A stretch of DNA of 27,251 nt from an uncultured Eubacteriales bacterium (GTDB lineage Bacteria > Bacillota > Clostridia > Oscillospirales > QAMX01), in contig CAJLFQ010000025.1 of the NCBI GenBank assembly GCA_905205975.1, positions 1 to 27,251 of the forward strand, read 5' to 3'. The notes beneath the pieces are model-generated. The model was given only the letters and a program-made list of their open reading frames with translations. It did not search any database and was not told the origin of the DNA. Positions 7,362 to 15,088 of the stretch are shown piece by piece; the first letter of the stretch is position 1; each line of letters starts with the position of its first letter. The position numbers and the translations under genes are program-made.

Positions 7362-7508
7362 ATGAAACACATCAAAACGCTGAACTCGAAGAACCTCCGC
7401 AAAAGCGCCGTGAAGGGTGGCTGCGGCGAATGCCAGACCTCCTGCCAGTCTGCCTGCAAGACCTCCTGCACCGTCGCCAACCAGAAGTGCGAAAACAGCG
7501 ACAAGTAA
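7362..7508 (+). CDS. scfA: SCIFF ranthipeptide precursor (six cysteines in forty-five residues)
   Basis: This 48-residue peptide matches the SCIFF family (TIGR03973), widespread in Clostridia. It has the leader MKHIKTLNSKNL and a core with six cysteines at positions 21, 24, 28, 32, 36 and 43 in the pattern GGCGECQTSCQSACKTSC. Its partner radical SAM enzyme makes sulfur-to-gamma-carbon thioether crosslinks, so the product is a ranthipeptide. From memory, the studied Clostridium thermocellum enzyme links a Cys to a downstream Thr, and the same C32-x4-T37 spacing occurs here. The start at 7362 is eight bases after AAAGGAAG; an in-frame ATG at 7356 is too close to it. Ranthipeptides of this type have been tied to quorum sensing and metabolism control in clostridia, but the role here is unknown. 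Confidence 0.93.
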   Translation: MKHIKTLNSKNLRKSAVKGGCGECQTSCQSACKTSCTVANQKCENSDK

Positions 7509-7524
7509 TCTGCTTTCTATGGGG

Positions 7525-7554
7525 GCCGCACAAGGGCAACTGCCTTTGTGCGGC
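7525..7554 (+). promoter_or_regulatory. Strong hairpin between the SCIFF peptide and its maturase
   Basis: Positions 7525-7537 pair with 7542-7554 (13 bp, one G-T pair, loop AACT); two more pairs can form outside. No T-run follows, so it is not a classical terminator. In this position it probably protects the short upstream mRNA or lowers transcription into the maturase gene, so that more peptide than enzyme is made (inference). Confidence 0.65.
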
Positions 7555-7624
7555 TCAGCCTGTTTACGGGCAAAACGCGCCGGCATCCGGCCGCGAATTT
7601 TTATGGACTTGGGGATAATCTCAA

Positions 7625-9016
7625 ATGGCTCACACATCGGTTCACACCTATGAATTGCTCGGCCAGTATATTGCGCTGGACATTCCGAGCGGCGCAGTCC
7701 ATGTGTTGGACAAGCTTGCTTACGACCTGCTGCGGCAGCTGACGCCGCCGCTTTCCAAAACGTGCCCGGCATCCGTTTATTCGGCGCTGAACGCATCCGC
7801 ATCCGAGATTGACGAGGCATATGCGGAGCTGTACAGCCTGTACGATGCAGGTCTGCTCTTCTCCGAAGACGATTATGAGCAGATTGCCGCAATGATTGAC
7901 CCGCATCCGCCGGTCAAAGCGCTGTGTCTGCACATCTCGCATGACTGCAACCTGCGCTGCAAATACTGCTTTGCGGGGACGGGGAACTTCGGCGGACAAC
8001 GGATGCTGATGCCGGCGCAGACTGCGATTGACGCAATGGAGTTCGTCCGCAAGGCTTCCGGCGCACGGAAAAACATTGAAGTGGATTTCTTCGGTGGGGA
8101 ACCGCTGATGGCCTTCGATACGGTCATTCAAACGGTGGAATATGTCCGTGCCCGCGAAAAAGAGTGGGGCAAGAGCTTCCGCTTCACGCTGACGACCAAC
8201 GGCCTTGCACTCGATGAGAAAAAGATGGACTTCATCAACCGTGAAATGTCCAACGTCGTTCTGTCGCTGGACGGCCGCCCGAAAGTCAACGACGCGCTGC
8301 GCTGCGACATCGCCGGAAAAGGCAGCTATGCCCGCGTGATGCCAAAACTTCTAAAGATGGCGCAAAGCCGCAATGGGAAAGACTATTATGTCCGAGGAAC
8401 GTTTACGCGCCTGAATCTCGACTTTGCAGAAGATGTGCTGCATCTCCGGAACCTTGGCTTCAAAGAAATCAGCGTGGAACCGGTGGTTACCACCGATCCG
8501 GCACTCGATTTTACCGAGGCGGATCTGCCTCGGATTTATGCGGAATATGAACGGCTGGCAAAAATCATGCTCGATCGCGCCGGTACCGATGAGACGTTCC
8601 GCTTCTTCCACTTTATGATCGATCTGGAGCAGGGGCCCTGCGTCATCAAGCGTCTCCGCGGCTGCGGCGCGGGCGCGGAATACCTCGCGGTCACGCCGGA
8701 CGGCGAACTCTACCCGTGCCACCAGTTTGTCGGCAATCTGGACTTCCGGATCGGCACAATTTATGAGCCGGATAAACTCAATGAGGAACTTCGGACGAAG
8801 TTTGCGAAGCAAAACGTCTATTCCCGCAGCGGCTGCCGGGACTGCTTTGCCCGCTTTTACTGCTCGGGCGGCTGCTCTGCGGCAAACTTTAACAAAAACG
8901 GCGACATTTCCAAGCCGTATGCGCTCGGCTGCGATATTGAACGCAAACGTGTTGAATGCGCCATCGCGCTGAAAGCGACGCTGGCGGTTCGTGCAGAAGA
9001 AGAGGCGCAGGCATGA
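7625..9016 (+). CDS. scfB: SCIFF radical SAM maturase (SPASM, CteB-like)
   Basis: This 463-residue enzyme is the usual length for the SCIFF maturase family (TIGR03974). An N-terminal peptide-recognition (RRE-like) region covers about residues 1-95. The radical SAM cluster motif CNLRCKYC has cysteines 108, 112 and 115. FFGGEP follows, and the C-terminal SPASM domain contains RGCGAG, ELYPCHQF and CRDCFARFYCSGGC for two auxiliary [4Fe-4S] clusters. It installs thioether crosslinks in the peptide encoded 116 bases upstream. Its ribosome binding site is weak (GGGGA about ten bases before the ATG), unlike that of the peptide gene. Its TGA overlaps the proC start ATG, so proC is probably translationally coupled. 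Confidence 0.95.
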   Translation: MAHTSVHTYELLGQYIALDIPSGAVHVLDKLAYDLLRQLTPPLSKTCPASVYSALNASASEIDEAYAELYSLYDAGLLFSEDDYEQIAAMIDPHPPVKALCLHISHDCNLRCKYCFAGTGNFGGQRMLMPAQTAIDAMEFVRKASGARKNIEVDFFGGEPLMAFDTVIQTVEYVRAREKEWGKSFRFTLTTNGLALDEKKMDFINREMSNVVLSLDGRPKVNDALRCDIAGKGSYARVMPKLLKMAQSRNGKDYYVRGTFTRLNLDFAEDVLHLRNLGFKEISVEPVVTTDPALDFTEADLPRIYAEYERLAKIMLDRAGTDETFRFFHFMIDLEQGPCVIKRLRGCGAGAEYLAVTPDGELYPCHQFVGNLDFRIGTIYEPDKLNEELRTKFAKQNVYSRSGCRDCFARFYCSGGCSAANFNKNGDISKPYALGCDIERKRVECAIALKATLAVRAEEEAQA

Positions 9017-9807
9017 TGCGGATTGGATTTGTCGGCGGCGGAAAAATGGCCAGTGCGATTTTATCGTCGCTTCTGAAAAACGGCTGTGATCCAAGCAATC
9101 TGACGGTCAGCGACAGCAGCGAAGAGGCGCGCGCCCGTCATGCTGCGGCTGGCGTCTGCGTGACGGCAGACAACGCGGAAGCGTTTCTGCGGTCGGATCT
9201 TGTTTTTCTGGCGGTCAAACCGCAGCACATGACGGAGGCACTGGCCGGGATCGGCCGGGCGGCCGACGGAAAAACGGTTGTCACCATGGCGGCCGGCATC
9301 CGAACGGAGACGATCCGCTCGCTCTGCCCGGGCGCGTCGTGCGTCATCCGCATGATGCCGAATACGCCGATGATGCTCAACCAGGGAACCATCGCTGTGG
9401 CGTTCAACGACGCCGGTGCGGACGATGTGAAGGCAGTCACCTCGATTCTCTCACAGGCCGGCGAAGTTTTCCCAGTGGATGAATCGCTGATGAATGCCGT
9501 GACGGCACTGTCCGGTTCGGGTCCGGCCTATTTTTACCGCGTCGCCAAGGTGCTGGCGGATGAAGCGGCCGTACTGGGCATCCCGCGTGACATGGCGGTC
9601 CGCATGGCGGCCAAAACCATGGCTGGCGCAGCGGAAATGATGCTCACCGCCGGAAAAACGCCGGAGGAACTCCTGCGCGATGTTTCATCGGCAAAGGGAA
9701 CAACGGTGGCGGCGCTGGAAGCGTTCGACGCTTTCGGATTGGATGAGGCGCTGAAAAAAGGCGTCGATGCGGCCAACCGCCGTTCCGAAGAGCTGGCGAA
9801 CGCATAA
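9013..9807 (+). CDS. proC: Pyrroline-5-carboxylate reductase
   Basis: The 264-residue protein is normal ProC length and catalyses the last step of proline synthesis, NAD(P)H-dependent reduction of pyrroline-5-carboxylate. The N-terminal dinucleotide-binding motif MRIGFVGGGKM opens the Rossmann fold. FLAVKPQ, VIRMMPNTP and the highly conserved ALSGSGPAYFY dimer/active-site segment follow, with SSAKGTT near the end. The start at 9013 overlaps the maturase stop (ATGA) and has AGAGG seven bases upstream; an adjacent in-frame ATG at 9016 is also possible. Linkage with the SCIFF maturase may be purely positional. Confidence 0.95.
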   Translation: MMRIGFVGGGKMASAILSSLLKNGCDPSNLTVSDSSEEARARHAAAGVCVTADNAEAFLRSDLVFLAVKPQHMTEALAGIGRAADGKTVVTMAAGIRTETIRSLCPGASCVIRMMPNTPMMLNQGTIAVAFNDAGADDVKAVTSILSQAGEVFPVDESLMNAVTALSGSGPAYFYRVAKVLADEAAVLGIPRDMAVRMAAKTMAGAAEMMLTAGKTPEELLRDVSSAKGTTVAALEAFDAFGLDEALKKGVDAANRRSEELANA

Positions 9808-9921
9808 GCCCCTGCATCCCTGACCCGTTTTGTGCGCCAGGCACCATGGATCCGCCGTGCAATGGCTTGAATGAAATCTCCGACTCCTGAATATATTGAA
9901 CGGGAAACGGAGGTGAATGGT

Positions 9922-10527
9922 ATGCGGCATGAGGCAGGACGTCAGAAATGCATGATTTCCGACGGCGGCGCTGCACTGATCCTGTGGCTCGCCTTTGCGG
10001 CGGGCTGTGCTGTTGGGGCGGTTTGGGCAAGCCGAATCTCGCCGGCGGCGGCAGAGGAACTAAAAACAGGGCTGGATGCCTCTGTTCAGGCGGCGAAAGC
10101 CGGAACCATGCAGACCGGATTCTGGCAGAGCCTCCGGGTTCTGCTGCCGTGGACGGCTGCGGCCTGCATTCTCTCGGCATTTGTTTCGTGCGGCGTGACG
10201 CTGCCGCTGCTCTTCGTCGGGAAAGGCTGTCTCGCCGCGTATACGGTTTCCGCCGTGCTGGCGGTGCGCGGCCTGCGTTTGGGCGCGGCGACGGCTGGCG
10301 CGGTCTGCGGCGTGAAAAACCTGCTGCTGCTGCTTGCGCTTGCAGCGGCATGCACGCCGAATTTTGCCAGAACCATTCGTCGAGAGCGGCGGCATGCAAA
10401 CCGGCGCATTTATGCTGCGGATGAAATCTATGGCCGCTCTATCTGGCTGTCACTCCTGCTGACCACAGCGGCAGCCGCAGCAGATGTCTATCTTACACCG
10501 GCATTGATGGCTTTGCTCAACCACTGA
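9922..10527 (+). CDS. SpoIIM-like integral membrane protein
   Basis: The 201-residue protein has about five hydrophobic helices and resembles stage II sporulation protein M. After the first helix there is an outside loop, then a TLPLLFVGKG...YTVSAVLAVRG segment comparable to SpoIIM GLPVI...FLKG...FTVGFL. It ends with VYLTPALMALL, comparable to SpoIIM AYLSPLLMKGV. SpoIIM works with SpoIID and SpoIIP in peptidoglycan hydrolysis during engulfment of the forespore. The start at 9922 is preceded by GGAGGTGA with seven-base spacing. The gene follows proC by 114 bases and precedes a second membrane protein. The match is by eye over short segments, so the assignment is moderate; it could be a generic DUF95-type protein. 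Confidence 0.6.
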   Translation: MRHEAGRQKCMISDGGAALILWLAFAAGCAVGAVWASRISPAAAEELKTGLDASVQAAKAGTMQTGFWQSLRVLLPWTAAACILSAFVSCGVTLPLLFVGKGCLAAYTVSAVLAVRGLRLGAATAGAVCGVKNLLLLLALAAACTPNFARTIRRERRHANRRIYAADEIYGRSIWLSLLLTTAAAAADVYLTPALMALLNH

Positions 10528-10561
10528 GCGGGCCGAATGCTCTGAAAATGGAGACATGCAA

Positions 10562-11620
10562 ATGAGTTTTCTGAGACCGAATTACAATAAACCGGGCCGC
10601 GGCGTCGAAAAGGACGAGCCGCAAGGCTCTGCTTTTGTCCGCTATTTCAAACTGTATTTCCGGAACTTTTCCAAAATGCTTGGCTATGGCGTCATCTATG
10701 CAATCGTTCTGCTGCCGCTTGCCTGCGTGGCGGCCTATGTTGTATTCAGCGTGAATCCGGAAGGCGTCACGAAATACATCCAAACCATCCTGGACGGGAT
10801 GAACAGCCTCGTCGCCGAAACGGATAAGTTCTTTATCCCCGGCTCTTGGCTGTATGTCCTGCTGAGCATTGTTTCGGTTGTTCCGACGTGGGTTCTGCTG
10901 CCTTTGGCGGCAATTTCAGCCATCTGCATCGGTCCGCTGAACTGCGGCATCGTCTACTGTATGCGCAACCACGCGCGCGAGGAACACGCATGGTTCTCGG
11001 ATCTCTTCACTCGGGCATGGCGGAACAAATGGCAGGGGCTTGCGTTTGGAATTCTCGATCAGGCTATCTGCCTGAGCCTGATCATTTATCTCGTCTCGCC
11101 CGGCACGCTGGGCATGCCGGACTGGGCGTTTACCTACTGCCGGATTCTCTGCGTCGCCGCATTTGTGATCTATATGATCATGCGCTGGTATATCTACCAG
11201 ATGATTGTCACGTTCAACCTGGGCTTCCGCGGCCTGATGAAAAACGCGTGGATGTTTGTCATCCTCGGCTTCGGCCGCAATGTGGCGGTCGCTTTTGGGA
11301 GCCTTGCACTGATGGCGCTGGTGCTTGTTCTGCCGATGTACGATATGCGCGTCATGGCATTTTCCATGCTCTTTGTCCTGCTGTTCTTCTGGAGCATGCT
11401 GATGTTTATGGCGGTGTTCGGCACCTATCCGGTCATGCACCGGTATCTGGTTGCTCCGGCACTGGAAGAACAGCGCAAAGCAGAGATCAAACGCCGCAAA
11501 GCAGCCGGCGAACCGCTGGACGATCTGGAAGACGCAGCAGCATCTGAAGACGGCGAAAAAAAGACAGATGCAGATGAAGAATCTTCTGAAAATGACTCGA
11601 TTCTCGATGACGATGACTAA
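10562..11620 (+). CDS. YesL/DUF624-like multi-pass membrane protein with an acidic tail
   Basis: The 352-residue protein has about six transmembrane helices between residues 40 and 300. The segment GPLNCGIVYCMRNHAREEHAWFSDLFTRAWRNKWQ, between the second and third helices, resembles the YesL (DUF624) signature of a GPxxxGLYYxMR turn followed by a cytoplasmic DFFxxFRxNWKQ motif. The last 60 residues are hydrophilic: a basic stretch (KAEIKRRKAAGE) and then a strongly acidic tail ending DSILDDDD, typical of a cytoplasmic tail. Function is unknown. The start at 10562 sits eight bases after TGGAGA; an ATG two codons earlier is too close. It is 34 bases after the SpoIIM-like gene, so the two are likely co-transcribed. 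Confidence 0.65.
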   Translation: MSFLRPNYNKPGRGVEKDEPQGSAFVRYFKLYFRNFSKMLGYGVIYAIVLLPLACVAAYVVFSVNPEGVTKYIQTILDGMNSLVAETDKFFIPGSWLYVLLSIVSVVPTWVLLPLAAISAICIGPLNCGIVYCMRNHAREEHAWFSDLFTRAWRNKWQGLAFGILDQAICLSLIIYLVSPGTLGMPDWAFTYCRILCVAAFVIYMIMRWYIYQMIVTFNLGFRGLMKNAWMFVILGFGRNVAVAFGSLALMALVLVLPMYDMRVMAFSMLFVLLFFWSMLMFMAVFGTYPVMHRYLVAPALEEQRKAEIKRRKAAGEPLDDLEDAAASEDGEKKTDADEESSENDSILDDDD

Positions 11621-11701
11621 ATGACACGCTGAAACCGAATACTATCATCAAAAATACGAGAATTGTTACAGAAGAGGCGGAAAATTTATATGATTTGCGC
11701 C

Positions 11702-11730
11702 TTGCAAAATTTTCCTGTTTGCGGTAAAAT
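11702..11730 (+). promoter_or_regulatory. Promoter of gapA
   Basis: -35 TTGCAA (11702-11707), a 17-base spacer and -10 TAAAAT (11725-11730). The leader is about 26 bases and ends in GGAGGAA before the ATG at 11763. A weaker second pair, TTGTTA near 11663 followed 17 bases later by TTATAT, may be an upstream promoter. Confidence 0.72.
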
Positions 11731-11762
11731 TGATCTACAAGAACGAATGGAGGAATCAAACT

Positions 11763-12794
11763 ATGTCTGTCAAAGTTGCAATCAATGGTTTTGGTCGTAT
11801 CGGCCGTCTGGCATTCCGTCAGATGTTCGGTGCTGAAGGCTATGAAGTCGTCGCAATCAACGACCTGACTTCCGCCAAAATGCTGGCCCACCTTCTGAAG
11901 TATGACTCCACCCAGGGTAACTATGTTGCCGCTGGCCACACGGTCGACTTCCACGAAGGCGAAGGCGAAGACAACTACATCGTTGTCGACGGCAAAAAGA
12001 TCGTTATCTACAAAATGCCGAACGCCGCGGATCTGCCGTGGGGCGAACTGGGTGTTGACGTCGTCCTCGAATGCACCGGCTTCTACACCAGCAAAGCAAA
12101 GGCGCAGGCGCACATCGACGCCGGTGCCCGTAAAGTCGTTATCTCCGCTCCGGCCGGCAACGACCTGCCGACGATCGTTTACAACGTCAACCATGAAACG
12201 CTGACCAAAGACGATACCATCATCTCCGCCGCATCCTGCACGACGAACTGCCTCGCCCCGATGGCCAAGGCTCTGAACGACCTTGCACCGATCGAATCCG
12301 GCATTATGTGCACGATTCACGCTTACACCGGCGACCAGATGCCGCTCGACGGCCCGCAGCGCAAAGGCGATCTGCGCCGTTCCCGCGCCTGCGCAGTCAA
12401 CATCGTTCCGAACTCCACCGGCGCCGCAAAGGCCATCGGTCTGGTCATTCCGGAACTCAAGGGCAAGCTGATCGGCGCTGCACAGCGCGTTCCGACCCCG
12501 ACGGGCTCCACCACGATCCTGAACGCTGTTGTCGACGGCAACGTCACCGTTGAACAGATCAACGAACAGATGAAGAAAGAAGCAACCGAATCCTTCGGCT
12601 ACAACACCGACGAAATCGTTTCTTCCGACATCATCGGTATGCGTTACGGCTCCCTGTTTGATGCCACCCAGACCATGGTTCTGCCGATCGAAGGCGGCAA
12701 GACCCAGGTTCAGGTCGTCTCCTGGTACGACAACGAAAACTCCTACACCAGCCAGATGGTCCGCACGATCAAATACTTCTCCGAACTGAAGTAA
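11763..12794 (+). CDS. gapA: Glyceraldehyde-3-phosphate dehydrogenase, type I
   Basis: This 343-residue protein is a complete classical GAPDH. It oxidises glyceraldehyde-3-phosphate to 1,3-bisphosphoglycerate with NAD in glycolysis, in the cytoplasm. The Rossmann motif INGFGRIGR begins at residue 7. D34 in AINDL after the second strand indicates NAD preference. The catalytic C159 lies in SAASCTTNCLAP, with partner H186 in TIHAYTGDQ. The C-terminal SWYDNENSYTSQM is also diagnostic. GGAGGAA lies eight bases before the ATG. Codon use looks strongly biased, as expected for a highly expressed gene. It has its own promoter and is closed by a terminator at 12904-12948, so it is probably monocistronic. 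Confidence 0.98.
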   Translation: MSVKVAINGFGRIGRLAFRQMFGAEGYEVVAINDLTSAKMLAHLLKYDSTQGNYVAAGHTVDFHEGEGEDNYIVVDGKKIVIYKMPNAADLPWGELGVDVVLECTGFYTSKAKAQAHIDAGARKVVISAPAGNDLPTIVYNVNHETLTKDDTIISAASCTTNCLAPMAKALNDLAPIESGIMCTIHAYTGDQMPLDGPQRKGDLRRSRACAVNIVPNSTGAAKAIGLVIPELKGKLIGAAQRVPTPTGSTTILNAVVDGNVTVEQINEQMKKEATESFGYNTDEIVSSDIIGMRYGSLFDATQTMVLPIEGGKTQVQVVSWYDNENSYTSQMVRTIKYFSELK

Positions 12795-12797
12795 TTT

Positions 12798-12885
12798 TTC
12801 TGTCAGGAAAACCGCGTTTTCTCCTGAAAACGCATTGTGAAGCAGAGATTCTACCGAGTCTCTGACGGATCGGCACCTGACAGAA
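12798..12885 (+). ncRNA. Multi-branched RNA structure directly after gapA
   Basis: A perfect 10-bp outer helix (12798-12807 with 12876-12885) encloses two further hairpins. One is 12814-12821 with 12826-12833 (8 bp, loop TCCT). The other is 12843-12851 with 12856-12864 (9 bp with one G-T pair, loop TACC). Together they form a three-way junction starting three bases after the gapA stop codon and ahead of the terminator. I do not recognise it as a known riboswitch. It could be a stabilising 3' UTR, an sRNA released from the gapA mRNA, or part of the leader of the gene at 13002. Confidence 0.5.
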
Positions 12886-12903
12886 TGAACCGGTTATCAT
12901 GAA

Positions 12904-12948
12904 AGCGAGTGATGCCAGGCCGAAAGACCGCGCATCACTCGTTTTTTT
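12904..12948 (+). terminator. Rho-independent terminator after gapA
   Basis: Positions 12906-12915 pair perfectly with 12932-12941 (10 bp, GC-rich inner end) and seven T residues follow at 12942-12948. Three flanking A residues extend the stem onto the T-run. Confidence 0.88.
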
Positions 12949-13001
12949 ATGACAAAATCGAATAGAAAGCACAGAAAGACTGCATAGAAGGAATGATGAA
13001 C

Positions 13002-14921
13002 ATGAAAAAGGGTATGCTCGTTGTGATTGCCGCATTCTTTTCGCTTGTGCTATGCGCCTGCGGAACGCCTGAAATCACAGAAACGCAAATCCGCGAGGAC
13101 TTTGGCCGATCTGTCAAAGTGGCAGGAAACCGTCTGAAAGTTGAAAGTGTGACGGTTGATAAGATTGCTTCAAACGAAGAGAACGATCAATCTGAGGCAA
13201 AGGTCACCATTGAAGCGGCAAACGATACTGCCCGCTTGCGCGGCTGCTATGCCATGCAGTTCCGCCTGCTGGATCAAAAATGGACGCTCGACAATATTGA
13301 TGAAGCGCGCGAGGATGGCTGGCAAATCGAACCGCTCAGCGGCGTGCCGCAGAATGAGGCTGAAGCACAGGCCGGCAAAGGCTTTTCAGTGGTTGATGCA
13401 ACACAGAATTTGACAGGCGGTCAATGTTCCTTCCGGCTTCAAAAAAACGAAGACGACCTGTATTGCAGCAAGGTGTCTGAAGTCGGGCTGCTCTATCGCT
13501 TCGACACGGATACACTCGTATGGGTGCTGGATGAAACCGATAAGGAAATGGTCAGCACCGAGTGGGACATTCTTGGCATGTGGGAAACAATCCCGGTTTC
13601 CGGCACATATACAAGCGGCTGGAGTGCCAACATTTCAATTGAAATCACCACTGTGAATGCGGAAACCGCGCATGTAATCGCGAATGCCAAGGGGGTTGGC
13701 GGCAAGATTTTTGAAGCGGATGTGGCGCTGGATCCTGTCTGCGGAATCAACTGCTTCATTGAGAACCCTTACGACGCATGGGAATCCTTTACACTGGTCA
13801 TTGCACCGGACGAGGCAAAACTGGAGGGGACAGGCATGCGTTCCGCAGAAAAGCTGGTTAAATCCGATTCGCTGGAAAAGCCTGAATTTGAAACGCCTGC
13901 CCTGACCGATATGACCTATTCACTGGATGAAATAAACCGAACGGCAACGATTCGTGCGTATAAGGGCAGTGCATCATATCTGCAACTGCCGGAACAGATC
14001 GATGGCTGCACGGTTACAGGCATCGATCAGCAGGCCTTTGGCTGGAATAAGAAACTGGTTGAAATCATTCTGCCTGAAACGGTAGAACACCTTGGTGACG
14101 AAGTCTTCCGCCAGTGTGTCAATTTGAGACGGATTACGCTTCCGGACGGCTTGATCAGCATTGGTGCACAGTGCTTCGCCGGCTGCAGCAGCTTGAGTGA
14201 CCTGACGCTGCCGGCAACCGTCGAACAGATCGGAAGCTATGCGTTTGAAGGCTGCCTGCTCGACCATTTGGTGCTGCCGGAGAGGGTCATTGAAATCGCC
14301 GACGGTCTGTGCGCGGGCACTCCGCTTCTTTCCATTTCGATGGGCGATCAGGTCACATCTATCGGCAGCAAAGCGTTTTCTGGATGCGATTTCCTGAAAA
14401 CAATTGACCTGCCGGAAACGGTTCAGACCATTGGCGACAAGGCTTTCTATGCCTGCGAACGGCTGGAATCCGTTGCAATGGGAAATCAGGTGACTGCTAT
14501 CGGCGCCGAAACATTCAGAGCCTGCAAACAACTGACCGAACTGGAGATTCCGGACAGCGTAACGGCTCTGGGAGACAACCTCTTTACAGGCTGTATCGCA
14601 TTGAATCGCGTCAAACTGCCAAACGCCTGTGCGGTGATTCCGTTTCAGTGTTTTGATGCCTGTACATCCTTGGCCAGTGTTGTCATTCCGGAAGGCGTGC
14701 AGACGATTGAAGGTTACGCATTTGGGAACTGTGAGAGCCTGAACACAATCTACCTGCCAAAATCCTTACGGAAAATTACAGGCTCTTTTTCCGGCTGTTC
14801 GTATTTGACGACAGTCTACTATGCGGGTACAGAAGCAGAATGGAAGCAGATCGATATCCCTCGCCGGGAAGGAAACGGCAGCATTCTGGATGCGACCATC
14901 AAGTATCAGACACAGCCGTAA
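13002..14921 (+). CDS. BspA-type leucine-rich-repeat lipoprotein
   Basis: The 639-residue protein begins with a lipoprotein signal peptide: MKKGMLVV, a hydrophobic stretch and a cysteine in VLCACG that would be lipidated and anchored to the outer membrane face. Residues 25-320 form an uncharacterised beta-rich region. From about residue 330 to 615 there are roughly eleven LRR_5 repeats of 22-23 residues, in the pattern IPDSVTxIGxxAFxxCxxLxxVxLP. They end with the usual cap YYAGTEAEWKQI. Such proteins are exposed at the cell surface and may bind host or bacterial ligands; the ligand is unknown. The start at 13002 is nine bases after AGAAGGA; ATGs at 12993 and 12996 are too close to it. No clear promoter is visible between the gapA terminator and this gene. 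Confidence 0.88.
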   Translation: MKKGMLVVIAAFFSLVLCACGTPEITETQIREDFGRSVKVAGNRLKVESVTVDKIASNEENDQSEAKVTIEAANDTARLRGCYAMQFRLLDQKWTLDNIDEAREDGWQIEPLSGVPQNEAEAQAGKGFSVVDATQNLTGGQCSFRLQKNEDDLYCSKVSEVGLLYRFDTDTLVWVLDETDKEMVSTEWDILGMWETIPVSGTYTSGWSANISIEITTVNAETAHVIANAKGVGGKIFEADVALDPVCGINCFIENPYDAWESFTLVIAPDEAKLEGTGMRSAEKLVKSDSLEKPEFETPALTDMTYSLDEINRTATIRAYKGSASYLQLPEQIDGCTVTGIDQQAFGWNKKLVEIILPETVEHLGDEVFRQCVNLRRITLPDGLISIGAQCFAGCSSLSDLTLPATVEQIGSYAFEGCLLDHLVLPERVIEIADGLCAGTPLLSISMGDQVTSIGSKAFSGCDFLKTIDLPETVQTIGDKAFYACERLESVAMGNQVTAIGAETFRACKQLTELEIPDSVTALGDNLFTGCIALNRVKLPNACAVIPFQCFDACTSLASVVIPEGVQTIEGYAFGNCESLNTIYLPKSLRKITGSFSGCSYLTTVYYAGTEAEWKQIDIPRREGNGSILDATIKYQTQP

Positions 14922-14971
14922 GCAGATCAAAACCGTCTGAGTTCGTTCAGCAGCGAAACAGACCGTCCCGC

Positions 14972-15008
14972 AAAAAGCCGCCCTTCTATCGTGGAAGGGC
15001 GGTTTTTT
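14972..15008 (+). terminator. Rho-independent terminator after the LRR lipoprotein gene
   Basis: CCGCCCTT at 14978-14985 pairs with AAGGGCGG at 14995-15002 and is followed by six T residues (15003-15008). The five A residues upstream make it potentially bidirectional. Confidence 0.88.
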
Positions 15009-15017
15009 GGACAGCAC

Positions 15018-15046
15018 TTGAAAGTGCCGCCGTTTTATGCTATCAT
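15018..15046 (+). promoter_or_regulatory. Promoter of the anSME-like radical SAM operon
   Basis: -35 TTGAAA (15018-15023), a 17-base spacer and -10 TATCAT (15041-15046). It starts ten bases after the preceding terminator, and the leader to the ATG at 15089 is about 36 bases. Confidence 0.75.
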
Positions 15047-15088
15047 AACAGCAATCCATGCCAATGCCTCGGTGAAAAGGAGTACGCC

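Noticed and set aside
12798..12948. A T-box or known riboswitch after gapA
   Set aside because: No T-box core sequence, specifier loop or other riboswitch consensus that I know is present; only the helices themselves are supported.
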